Assembly: GCA_903823545.1 (NCBI GenBank)
Contig: CAIJTL010000969.1
Location: 1 to 5,509 of the forward strand
Reading direction: 5' to 3'
From: an uncultured Planctomycetaceae bacterium
GTDB lineage: Bacteria > Planctomycetota > Planctomycetia > Planctomycetales > Planctomycetaceae
Length of the DNA: 5,509 nt
Part shown: positions 1-5,509 of the stretch, piece after piece
How the letters are laid out: the number at the start of each line of letters is the position of its first letter
Numbering within the stretch: position 1 is the stretch's first letter
Made by a program: the position numbers and the translations under genes
The notes under the pieces: model-generated
Told to the model about the DNA's origin: nothing
The model's database searches: none
Seen by the model: the letters and a program-made list of their open reading frames with translations, nothing else

Positions 1-1389
1 GAACTCGCCGTCGTCGCCAGCGATTGTGAAACCAGTCAACGGGATTGGAGTTTGTCCCTCTCGGCGAGAGCCCTTCGCAACCAGTCCGCCGCCGACATGC
101 TTGAAGCTGAGAGTCGCTTTGTTGCCGCTGACACTGATCGCGTCGTAGTCCGGGCCGGAGTATGTAAGTTTCTCTCCATAGGCCAATGCGCGGGCTCCGA
201 GAGCCAATCGTTGAGCGACCGTCTTCTTGTCTTTGGGATGAATGTCGCTCGGATGCCCGACGTCGATCGTCACGGCCATCGCGGTGTTCTGAGTGGTCTG
301 CACGGTCAGTCGCTGAGCTTCACGCACTTCGGGCGACATCCCGTTATGCGGAGTGATTTGCACGAAGAGGAACGGCAGGTCGCCTTGCCCCCAAGCTTTG
401 CGCCACGCACCGATCAACTGCGGGAAGAGCGTCTGATATTCCTTGCCGCGTCCCGAGTTCGATTCGCCCTGATACCAGATGAAACCGCGCGTTCCATAAG
501 GCACGAGCGGAGCGATCGAGCCGTTGTAGAGTCCGAACGGTCGGTTGTTGTTGAACGCTGGAGACTGCGGAGCGGTCGGCTTGCGGGGTTCGGGTTTGTT
601 CTCGGCCTTTGCCTTCGCGACAGCCGCTTCCCACTTCTTGATCTCGTCCGCTTCGATCTTCTTCCAAGCTTCCAACTGAGCCGGATAAGCCGCGAGCCGC
701 GCCGCTTGCTGATCAATGAGCGGCTTTAAAGTGGGGTTCGCTTCGAGCTCTGCTTGCGGAGTCCATGCTTCCGCGACGGTGCCGCCGACTGCCGACTTAA
801 TCAGACCGACGGGCACGCCGAGCTTCGTTCGCAGTTCCTTACCGAAGAAGTAAGCCACTCCCGAAAAGCCGCCTGCCGAGGCCGAGCTATCAACGGCCCA
901 CTGACCGCCGATCGAGTCTTGCGGCGTATCAACCGCACGAGCTTGAGCGTTGAGCAATCGCAGCTGCCCATCACCTGCTGCCGCGATGGCTTCATCACCA
1001 CCGAGCGACTGCTTCAACGTCCAACCCATATTTGATTGACCGCTACAGATCCACACGTCACCAACAAGGATGTCTTCTCGTTTGAGCGATTCGTTGGACG
1101 ACTCTGACTTCACCGTCAGCACTCGACTCTCTGCAGATGCCGCCAACGGATCAAGGTTAGTCAGCCACTTGCCGTCTTTGTCTACTGTCGCCGATTTCTC
1201 TTGACCTCCAAACTGAACCACGACTTTCTGCCCCGGTTCCGCCTTTCCCCAAACGGGAACAGCGAGATCTCGCTGCAAGACTGCGTGATCTGTAAACAAA
1301 CTGCCGAGCGTCAATTTCTCGGCCGCGCTTAGCGGCACACACAACAGCATCCAAACAACAAAAATCCCAGCAATCTGCAGAGGTTTCAT
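1..1389 (-). CDS. Secreted sialate O-acetylesterase-type (SASA family) esterase, 3' end cut by window edge
   Basis: The frame is open for 463 codons from ATG at 1389 to the left edge, so the C-terminus is missing. Residues 1-23 look like a Sec signal peptide: K2, a hydrophobic core, then likely cleavage after SAA. Residues 24-105 match the N-terminal beta domain usual in this family (LFTDHAVLQR, VPVWGKAEPGQKV). The SASA catalytic domain follows. It has GDVWICSGQSNM with the presumed nucleophile Ser119, SAVGGTVAEAW at 199-209, GFIWYQGESN at 302-311, and DIHPKDK with Asp382 and His384 completing the likely catalytic set. A charged Ala/Glu/Lys-rich helical insert (about 213-270) precedes the LYNGSIAPL motif. 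The family removes O-acetyl groups from sialic acid or related acetylated sugars; the real substrate here cannot be read from sequence and xylan or other acetylated glycans are possible. The start is supported by AGGAGA nine bases upstream. The gene follows a DUF1501 gene on the same strand with a 193-nt gap, so co-transcription is possible but unproven. Confidence 0.93.
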   Translation of the reverse strand, partial: MKPLQIAGIFVVWMLLCVPLSAAEKLTLGSLFTDHAVLQRDLAVPVWGKAEPGQKVVVQFGGQEKSATVDKDGKWLTNLDPLAASAESRVLTVKSESSNESLKREDILVGDVWICSGQSNMGWTLKQSLGGDEAIAAAGDGQLRLLNAQARAVDTPQDSIGGQWAVDSSASAGGFSGVAYFFGKELRTKLGVPVGLIKSAVGGTVAEAWTPQAELEANPTLKPLIDQQAARLAAYPAQLEAWKKIEADEIKKWEAAVAKAKAENKPEPRKPTAPQSPAFNNNRPFGLYNGSIAPLVPYGTRGFIWYQGESNSGRGKEYQTLFPQLIGAWRKAWGQGDLPFLFVQITPHNGMSPEVREAQRLTVQTTQNTAMAVTIDVGHPSDIHPKDKKTVAQRLALGARALAYGEKLTYSGPDYDAISVSGNKATLSFKHVGGGLVAKGSRREGQTPIPLTGFTIAGDDGEF

Positions 1390-1398
1390 CAGTGAGCA

Positions 1399-1404
1399 TC
1401 TCCT
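1399..1404 (-). promoter_or_regulatory. Ribosome binding site of the SASA esterase gene
   Basis: Read on the minus strand this is AGGAGA, followed by a 9-nt spacer and ATG at 1389. It fixes the start of the esterase and agrees with the signal peptide beginning at that Met. Confidence 0.75.
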
Positions 1405-1442
1405 GTGAGAGGTTGTGAATCGCGACCACAGTCGGAGATTAA

Positions 1443-1465
1443 CTCGCCAGGGCAATTCCGGCGAG
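1443..1465. repeat. Inverted repeat in the DUF1501-esterase gap
   Basis: CTCGCC (1443-1448) and GGCGAG (1460-1465) form a perfect 6-bp stem with an 11-nt loop. It lies 54-76 nt upstream of the esterase start. On the minus strand it is followed by TTAATCT rather than a U tract, so it is not a convincing terminator. It may be leader structure or chance. Confidence 0.35.
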
Positions 1466-1480
1466 CAGCTACGTCATCAG

Positions 1481-1496
1481 AACAGGCATGCCGGTT
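1481..1496. promoter_or_regulatory. Palindrome with GGCATGCC core, possible operator (copy 1)
   Basis: A perfect 8-nt palindrome GGCATGCC (1485-1492) is flanked, after one unpaired base on each side, by AAC (1481-1483) and GTT (1494-1496), so 14 of 16 positions are symmetric. It sits about 100 nt upstream of the esterase start. The core recurs 49 nt away (1534-1541). The symmetry suits a dimeric DNA-binding protein, but no regulator is identified. Confidence 0.35.
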
Positions 1497-1526
1497 ACGC
1501 TGCGACGCGAGCGAATAGAAATCGCA

Positions 1527-1548
1527 CGACAATGGCATGCCAAAGTCG
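1527..1548. promoter_or_regulatory. Palindrome with GGCATGCC core, possible operator (copy 2)
   Basis: The 10-nt perfect palindrome TGGCATGCCA (1533-1542) is flanked by CGAC (1527-1530) and GTCG (1545-1548), with two mismatched base pairs between core and arms, so 18 of 22 positions are symmetric. It lies between the DUF1501 stop (1583) and the esterase start. It shares its 8-nt core with the palindrome at 1481-1496. Because there is almost no loop it reads better as a protein-binding site than as an RNA hairpin. Confidence 0.38.
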
Positions 1549-1582
1549 CACTGCAAAGTGGCAGCAGTTAGCAAACGGCTGC

Positions 1583-2962
1583 TTAACTGAGTTCGTCGAT
1601 CGGGGTACCGAATGGAAGCGTTGGAATTGGCCGCCCGGCACGGTTGATGTATTGGCGGTGCGTATCAACGCCTAAGTGGCGATAGATCGTGGCCAGCACG
1701 TCCTGCGGGGCTTTCGGATTCGTCTTTGGAAAGGCCGCTTTCGCATCAGACTCACCAACGACACGACCACCTTTGACGGGACCGCCTGCGAGCACGGCGC
1801 TGAAGACGTTCGGATAATGATCTCGACCGGCGTTGTTGTTGACTCGTGGTGTCCGACCGAATTCGCCCCAGCCAACGACCAATGTCGTGTCCATCAAGCC
1901 GCGTTGTGAGAGATCTTCCATCAACGCTGAGAATGCTCGATCCCATCGAGGGAGGAATCCGAGACGCAGCGATTCAAAACCTTTGACGTGTGTGTCCCAC
2001 CAACGGAGATCAACGGTCACGATTCGAACGCCAGCTTCGATAAGTCGGCGAGCGAGCAAGATTCGTTGACTCCAGGCCGGAGCACCACATCGGTCTGCCG
2101 CTTTCGGATCGAATGCGGGCATGAAGCCGTAACGCTCGCGAACCTCTCGCGGTTCCGCATCAAGATTGAAAGCTTCGCGAGCGGTGTTGGAATTCAAAAT
2201 TCCCCACGCGTTCTGCTGGAATCGATCCATCGCCGCCATCTGACCGGTGCGATCAACCTCGGCTCGAATGCGATCAAAACCTTGCAGAATCTCACGACGC
2301 GATCCGAGTCGCGTGGCAGAGATCCCTTCCGCCAGCGCAAAGTTTGGAACTTGGAACGGACCTTCTTGTGCGGGATCGGCCAGCGTTTCAAAGGGCTTGT
2401 GAGCGACTCCCAAATAGGCGGAGTTCGTCCCTGGCACCATTTTGGGAATCATCACGTAAGCGGGAAGGTCGCGATTCAGATGCCCCAATTGTTCGGAGAC
2501 AATACTGCCGCAGCTTGGATGAATGTTTTCGTCAGCATTCGGCCCCGAGTTGTATCCTGTGAAACACATTTGATCGCCTGTGGAATGTCCGGCGTCATGG
2601 TGATTCAGGCTGCGTACGATCGACCATTTATCCATGCAGGCGGCAGACATCGGCAGCATGTCGGACAGCATGATTCCAGGGACTTTGGTCGGAATGACTC
2701 CAAACTCACCTCGATATTCAACAGGAGCCTCGGGCTTCGGATCCCACATGTCTTGATGTGCCGGACCGCCCCGCATCCACAGAATTATCACCGAATTCTT
2801 TCCGGTCGATGCGACTGACCCAGCTTGAGCGTCGGAACGAAGAATGTCCGACAACGATAGTCCACTCGCACCTAAGCCCAACATCCCTGCTTTGATGAAA
2901 CTCCGACGATTCAGAAGGCTTTGTTGGAACTCAGAACATCCGATGCGATTGGTCGCAGTCAT
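1583..2962 (-). CDS. DUF1501 family protein with Tat signal
   Basis: This is a 459-residue protein, close to the usual length for DUF1501 (PF07394), a family of alkaline-phosphatase-like fold expanded in planctomycetes and of unproven biochemical role. Residues 19-24 (RRSFIK) followed by a hydrophobic stretch (about 25-37) form a twin-arginine signal, so it is probably exported folded. Family hallmarks occur in order: MRGGPAHQDMWDPKPEAP (63-80), HHDAGHSTGDQ (121-131) with TGY (135-137), RWWDTH (320-325), GWGEFGRTPRV (364-374), GRDHYP (379-384), a Gly-rich segment (393-403), PQDVLATIYRHLGVD (419-433) and a C-terminal GRPIPTL. The His/Asp positions in these motifs are candidates for metal binding by analogy to the fold. 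A longer reading beginning with TTG at 2980 adds six residues, but ATG at 2962 has GAGGGA six bases upstream and is preferred. DUF1501 genes often sit beside cytochrome-like DUF1549/DUF1553 genes; none is present upstream here, where the neighbour is the divergent guaB. Confidence 0.95.
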   Translation of the reverse strand: MTATNRIGCSEFQQSLLNRRSFIKAGMLGLGASGLSLSDILRSDAQAGSVASTGKNSVIILWMRGGPAHQDMWDPKPEAPVEYRGEFGVIPTKVPGIMLSDMLPMSAACMDKWSIVRSLNHHDAGHSTGDQMCFTGYNSGPNADENIHPSCGSIVSEQLGHLNRDLPAYVMIPKMVPGTNSAYLGVAHKPFETLADPAQEGPFQVPNFALAEGISATRLGSRREILQGFDRIRAEVDRTGQMAAMDRFQQNAWGILNSNTAREAFNLDAEPREVRERYGFMPAFDPKAADRCGAPAWSQRILLARRLIEAGVRIVTVDLRWWDTHVKGFESLRLGFLPRWDRAFSALMEDLSQRGLMDTTLVVGWGEFGRTPRVNNNAGRDHYPNVFSAVLAGGPVKGGRVVGESDAKAAFPKTNPKAPQDVLATIYRHLGVDTHRQYINRAGRPIPTLPFGTPIDELS

Positions 2963-2968
2963 GAGTCG

Positions 2969-2974
2969 TCCCTC
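2969..2974 (-). promoter_or_regulatory. Ribosome binding site deciding the DUF1501 start
   Basis: Minus-strand GAGGGA lies 6 nt before ATG at 2962. It falls inside the six extra codons that a TTG start at 2980 would add, which argues for the shorter protein. The twin-arginine motif is kept with either start. Confidence 0.65.
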
Positions 2975-3050
2975 AATCAAACTGGTGGGCTAATGCGAGG
3001 TATTTCACGGTTTTCAGCGGCGAGACCATGTGGCAGGGGCTGTAGAGTTA

Positions 3051-3096
3051 TCGGATGTTCGACCTGACATCAAGAAGCTCGGATGTGTTTACATCA
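3051..3096. repeat. Paired TCGGATGT ... ACATCA repeat units
   Basis: TCGGATGT occurs at 3051-3058 and 3079-3086, and ACATCA at 3067-3072 and 3091-3096. Each unit is therefore an inverted repeat GATGT ... ACATC, with spacers of 8 and 4 nt, and the two units are arranged in tandem. They overlap the tentative DUF1501 promoter and lie about 190-230 nt upstream of the guaB start. They could be a tandem operator or a short structured leader; with 5-bp arms chance is not excluded. Confidence 0.35.
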
Positions 3097-3268
3097 GAAT
3101 CTCAGCGGTGGCCAGCGGATTATCGGGCAATTGGAAAGGTCGAAGTCTCTGATCGGCAAGCTCGGACTCGTAATAACGGCAACACAAGCGGACCGCTCGT
3201 GCTACGACTTTTTCGGCGGGCTGCTATCATCCGACCTCGACTGATTTTTCGCTGTTCTGATTTCGGAT

Positions 3269-3272
3269 GGAG
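3269..3272 (+). promoter_or_regulatory. Ribosome binding site deciding the guaB start
   Basis: GGAG lies 9 nt before ATG at 3282. An in-frame ATG at 3267 would add five residues (MECLT) but has no purine-rich site at a suitable distance and overlaps this GGAG. IMP dehydrogenases usually start only a few residues before the GxTFDDVLL motif, which also favours 3282. Confidence 0.65.
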
Positions 3273-3281
3273 TGTTTGACG

Positions 3282-4772
3282 ATGGAAGACCGGATTGTGG
3301 CTCGCGGAATTACGTTTGATGACGTCCTGCTTGAGCCAGCGTACTCGGAAGTGATGCCTGCGGAAGTCGACGTTTCGTCCAAACTGACTCGAAACATCAC
3401 GCTAAATGTGCCGGTTGTCAGCAGCCCAATGGACACAGTCACTGAAGCGGAAATGGCTATTGCTTTAGCACAAGAGGGTGGTATCGGCATCGTTCACAAA
3501 AACATGACGATTGAGCAGCAAGGATTGCAGGTTGAGCGTGTGAAGCGATCCGAGCACGGCGTCATTGTCGATCCAGTCACGTTGCCGCCCGAAGCGAGTG
3601 TTCGAGAAGCCATGCAAATCATGGACGAGCGAAACATCGGCGGGGTCCCGATTACTCAGAACGGGAAGCTGGTAGGGATCTTAACGCGACGCGATCTCCG
3701 CTTTTTGGAGTCGAGTGACACGAAAGTCGCCGACGTGATGACCAAGGACAAACTCATCACGGCTCACGAACACACCGACTTGGTGTCCGCGCAACGATTA
3801 CTCCTAGAAAATAAGGTGGAGAAACTTCTCCTGATTGACGACCAATATCAATTGCGTGGACTGATCACGATCAAAGACATCGACAAGAACCTGCGCTTTC
3901 CGCGTGCGTCGAAAGACGCTCGCGGTCGACTGCGGGTCGGGGCGGCAATCGGCGTGTTCGATTACGAACGGGCTGCTTGCTTGCTGGAGAAGGGCGTGGA
4001 TGTGCTGGTGGTGGATTCAGCTCACGGCCACTCGAAGAACGTCATCGAGACCGTGCGCGAAATCAAACGCCGCTGGAACATCGACGTCGTCGCCGGCAAC
4101 GTCGCGACCACAGAAGGAGCAAGGGATCTCGTCAAAGCGGGAGCGGATGCGGTCAAAGTAGGAATTGGACCCGGTTCCATCTGCACGACACGCATCATCT
4201 CCGGAGTTGGAGTGCCTCAACTCACCGCGATTTACAACGCGGCGAAAGGGGTTGCCGACACCGATGTTCCGATCATTGCCGACGGCGGCATCCGCTACAG
4301 CGGAGATGTGACAAAGGCTCTCGCGGCCGGTGCTCACGTCGTGATGCTGGGTGGTTTGTTGGCGGGGCTGGATGAGTCACCGGGAGAAATGATCCTCTAC
4401 CAAGGTCGCAGTTTTAAGCGTTATCGAGGTATGGGATCGCTCGGAGCGATGATGAAGGGGTCGGCTGACCGATATCGGCAGGCGACGACACGAGACGATG
4501 ACGAGAAATCGACACAGAAAAAGCTCGTCCCTGAAGGGGTCGAGGGGCGAGTCGCCTACCGCGGACCATTGCACAGTTTTCTTTACCAATTAATCGGCGG
4601 CCTCCGAGCAGGCATGGGCTACCTCGGCACCGCGAACATCACCGAGCTCAGGACGAACACTCGGTTTTTGCAGATTTCACCTGCGACGGTTAGGGAGAAC
4701 CATCCTCATGACATCGCCATCACTCAAGAAGCTCCAAACTACACTGCGGAGCACGCTCCGGATTCCCACTAA
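3282..4772 (+). CDS. guaB: Inosine-5'-monophosphate dehydrogenase
   Basis: IMP dehydrogenase oxidises IMP to XMP with NAD+, the committed cytosolic step of guanine nucleotide synthesis. The 496-residue product has the usual bacterial length (about 490). Visible in order: [11 protein letters not shown] (9-19); SSPMDTVTE (47-55); the [10 protein letters not shown] loop (66-75); two CBS domains (about 92-205, each with an IGGVPI- or [12 protein letters not shown] core), which in this family bind purine nucleotides and regulate the enzyme; DSAHGHS (245-251); AGNVAT (271-276); the active-site loop [11 protein letters not shown] with catalytic Cys301; [10 protein letters not shown] (333-342); [11 protein letters not shown] (380-390); the flap with EGRVAYRG (421-428); and the C-terminal [14 protein letters not shown] (474-487). 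One departure is GG in [15 protein letters not shown], where IMPDHs normally have GS, the Ser contacting the IMP phosphate. The gene is divergent from DUF1501. Its last 65 nt overlap the start of the next gene. Confidence 0.98.
   Translation: MEDRIVARGITFDDVLLEPAYSEVMPAEVDVSSKLTRNITLNVPVVSSPMDTVTEAEMAIALAQEGGIGIVHKNMTIEQQGLQVERVKRSEHGVIVDPVTLPPEASVREAMQIMDERNIGGVPITQNGKLVGILTRRDLRFLESSDTKVADVMTKDKLITAHEHTDLVSAQRLLLENKVEKLLLIDDQYQLRGLITIKDIDKNLRFPRASKDARGRLRVGAAIGVFDYERAACLLEKGVDVLVVDSAHGHSKNVIETVREIKRRWNIDVVAGNVATTEGARDLVKAGADAVKVGIGPGSICTTRIISGVGVPQLTAIYNAAKGVADTDVPIIADGGIRYSGDVTKALAAGAHVVMLGGLLAGLDESPGEMILYQGRSFKRYRGMGSLGAMMKGSADRYRQATTRDDDEKSTQKKLVPEGVEGRVAYRGPLHSFLYQLIGGLRAGMGYLGTANITELRTNTRFLQISPATVRENHPHDIAITQEAPNYTAEHAPDSH
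4692..4698 (+). promoter_or_regulatory. Ribosome binding site of the gene downstream of guaB, inside guaB
   Basis: AGGGAGA ends 9 nt before ATG at 4708 and is the only good site near the 5' end of this frame. It places initiation inside guaB and suggests translation of the two genes is linked. Confidence 0.5.
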
Positions 4773-5509
4773 CGGGCATCGTTCTGGCTTTGGTAAATTG
4801 GCCGCTGCATCATGTAGCGGCCTTCTGAGCCTGACGATCGTTTTCGGCGGAACCAATTCCACCGAGGCAGGCGTCCGCGAGTTGTTCGCGAAGCCAAACG
4901 CCAAGGGTGCGACCGCGAGCACATCCGGTTCGAGCAAAGTGGCAACACCGATTGTGAAAACGTCAGCTCGGAAGACGATCGGAAGTGCCAACATCGGCCC
5001 GTCACGACGCCCCGGTTCGCAGTTGATCGCACAGAACGACGATCCGCTGAATCGACTGCGTCAACGTGATGCAGAGAGCCGGTTCCGTGAATCGGTTGAT
5101 GGAACTAGCGAGACATCGGCTGGCTCACCAAAGGCGGCGACGACGACTCGAAGCCCTCAAACGGCTTCGTTCAACGAAAATCCCCTCGATGACGCAACGC
5201 CGCCTCGCCGCTCACGCGAGCCAGCACCAATTGAACCACCGGAAACTCGACTTGCCGCTGTTGATGCTCCTCAACCAGTTGATGGCGAAGTCCCGGAACC
5301 AGTCACAAGTCCTTCTCACCTGAAGAAGATATCTGACATTCAACCGTTCTATGACTATCACCCTGAGACAGCGATCAAAGGGGAAGTTTGCTGGAATTTG
5401 TGCCCACGGCCAGACGGGCAGCCTTGCCAAGCCGATGAAAACGGCAACGTGCCGGAGTGTCCGAACGAATTCAAACTTGGCGACCAACCATACGCCGCTC
5501 GCGCCATGA
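4708..5509 (+). CDS. Exported protein of unknown function with a cysteine cluster, 3' end cut by window edge
   Basis: The frame is open for 267 codons from ATG at 4708 to the right edge. I do not recognise the family. Residues 1-30 are a long basic N-terminal region, 31-48 a hydrophobic segment ([18 protein letters not shown]), and cleavage after STEA (residue 54) is plausible, so export by Sec is likely. Cys36 lies before the end of the hydrophobic stretch, so a lipoprotein is less likely. Residues 55-200 are low-complexity, rich in Ser, Thr, Ala, Pro, Arg and Glu, and probably disordered. From about 205 the sequence looks folded: [21 protein letters not shown] begins a part with Cys228, Cys232, Cys240 and Cys251 (C-x3-C-x7-C-x10-C), which could form disulfides or bind metal. 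The start overlaps guaB by 65 nt in another frame; the Shine-Dalgarno-like AGGGAGA supports it. The main alternative, TTG at 4798, has no such site and would remove the basic region. Confidence 0.8.
   Translation, partial: MTSPSLKKLQTTLRSTLRIPTNGHRSGFGKLAAASCSGLLSLTIVFGGTNSTEAGVRELFAKPNAKGATASTSGSSKVATPIVKTSARKTIGSANIGPSRRPGSQLIAQNDDPLNRLRQRDAESRFRESVDGTSETSAGSPKAATTTRSPQTASFNENPLDDATPPRRSREPAPIEPPETRLAAVDAPQPVDGEVPEPVTSPSHLKKISDIQPFYDYHPETAIKGEVCWNLCPRPDGQPCQADENGNVPECPNEFKLGDQPYAARAM
4800..4822 (+). other. 10-bp hairpin just after the guaB stop
   Basis: The arms at 4800-4809 and 4813-4822 pair over ten positions, with one G-U wobble at 4807/4815 and a 3-nt loop (TCA). Seven outer pairs, GGCCGCT with AGCGGCC, are perfect and GC-rich. 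It starts 27 nt after the guaB stop, where a terminator would be expected, but is followed by TTCTGAG instead of a U tract. It also lies in codons 31-39 of the following gene. It may be a partial terminator, a pause or mRNA-stabilising structure at the guaB 3' end, or a constraint on translation of the next gene. Confidence 0.5.

Larger units (their letters stand above)
2963..3281. promoter_or_regulatory. Divergent intergenic region between the DUF1501 gene and guaB
   Basis: This 319-nt stretch must hold the promoters of both divergent genes. I see no convincing protein: short frames here have no family resemblance and unsuitable ribosome sites. A candidate guaB -10 is TATCAT (3225-3230, five of six matches to TATAAT), but no good -35 lies 17 nt upstream. 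For the DUF1501 gene, minus-strand TTGATG (3073-3068) and GATAAC (3052-3047) are each four of six matches but only 15 nt apart. Planctomycete promoters are often weak matches to the E. coli consensus, so both are tentative. The region also holds the TCGGATGT/ACATCA repeats at 3051-3096, a bulged hairpin at 3006-3032 and a CAGCGG direct repeat (3103-3108, 3113-3118). Confidence 0.5.

Noticed and set aside
52..729. Plus-strand 225-codon open frame
   Set aside because: It is antisense to the esterase gene, whose minus frame shows clear SASA motifs in the same bases. The translation is Arg/Ser-rich with no family resemblance.
638..753. Charged Ala/Glu/Lys-rich helical insert in the esterase (residues 213-250) as an unusual domain
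   Set aside because: A similar charged segment between the GGxxxEAW and LYNGxIAPL motifs is, from general knowledge of bacterial SASA proteins, common in the family.
1443..1465. Rho-independent terminator after the DUF1501 gene
   Set aside because: The stem is only 6 bp with an 11-nt loop and no U tract, and lies over 115 nt past the DUF1501 stop, close to the esterase start.
1988..2818. Plus-strand 276-codon open frame
   Set aside because: It is antisense to the DUF1501 gene and crosses its most conserved motifs. Its length reflects few stop codons in GC-rich DNA rather than coding.
2963..2980. TTG start at 2980 for the DUF1501 gene
   Set aside because: The ATG at 2962 has GAGGGA at good spacing, and that site would lie inside the coding sequence if translation began at TTG.
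3055..3279. 74-codon frame ending 2 nt before the guaB start, a possible leader peptide
   Set aside because: There is no clear ribosome site, composition is random-like, and its 5' end lies in the repeat region. The spacing to guaB is suggestive but insufficient.
4677..5032. Minus-strand open frames opposite the guaB end and the following gene
   Set aside because: These are antisense to frames with better support (conserved IMPDH C-terminus, and a signal sequence with a ribosome site) and show no recognisable motifs.
1..5509. Mobile element, CRISPR array, tRNA or defence system
   Set aside because: No transposase, long terminal repeats, regularly spaced repeats, tRNA-like cloverleaf or known defence motifs were seen on either strand.

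Overview
The window looks like chromosomal DNA from a planctomycete. The main evidence is a Tat-exported DUF1501 protein next to a secreted sialate O-acetylesterase-type (SASA) esterase, a pairing typical of the large exported and carbohydrate-active gene sets of Planctomycetota. The moderate-to-high GC content and the sequence style of the IMP dehydrogenase agree with this. The phylum assignment is an inference from protein families; there is no rRNA or other marker gene in the window.

Layout: the left half (1-2962) is on the minus strand. It holds the DUF1501 gene (1583-2962) and, 193 nt downstream in the direction of transcription, a SASA-family esterase gene (1-1389) whose 3' end runs off the left edge. 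Both products carry export signals (Tat for DUF1501, Sec-type for the esterase). The 193-nt gap holds two palindromes with the same GGCATGCC core, which could be operator sites. A 319-nt divergent intergenic region (2963-3281) separates this half from the right half. It carries repeated TCGGATGT/ACATCA elements and presumably the promoters of both transcription units.

The right half is on the plus strand: guaB (IMP dehydrogenase, 3282-4772), then a secreted protein of unknown function (from 4708 off the right edge) whose proposed start lies 65 nt inside guaB in another frame. A 10-bp hairpin lies 27 nt after the guaB stop, inside the signal-sequence codons of that next gene.

Functionally, guaB is housekeeping: it makes XMP for guanine nucleotide synthesis. 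The two minus-strand genes encode exported proteins likely used on polysaccharides or other extracellular material. The last gene encodes an exported low-complexity protein with a cysteine cluster. The edge-truncated esterase and right-hand protein are real open frames that lack a stop (and, for the first, the 3' end) only because the window ends. I see no mobile element, CRISPR array, tRNA, rRNA or defence system, and I do not claim a novel system. The most noteworthy points are the guaB overlap with its hairpin, the paired palindromes, and the repeats between the divergent genes.
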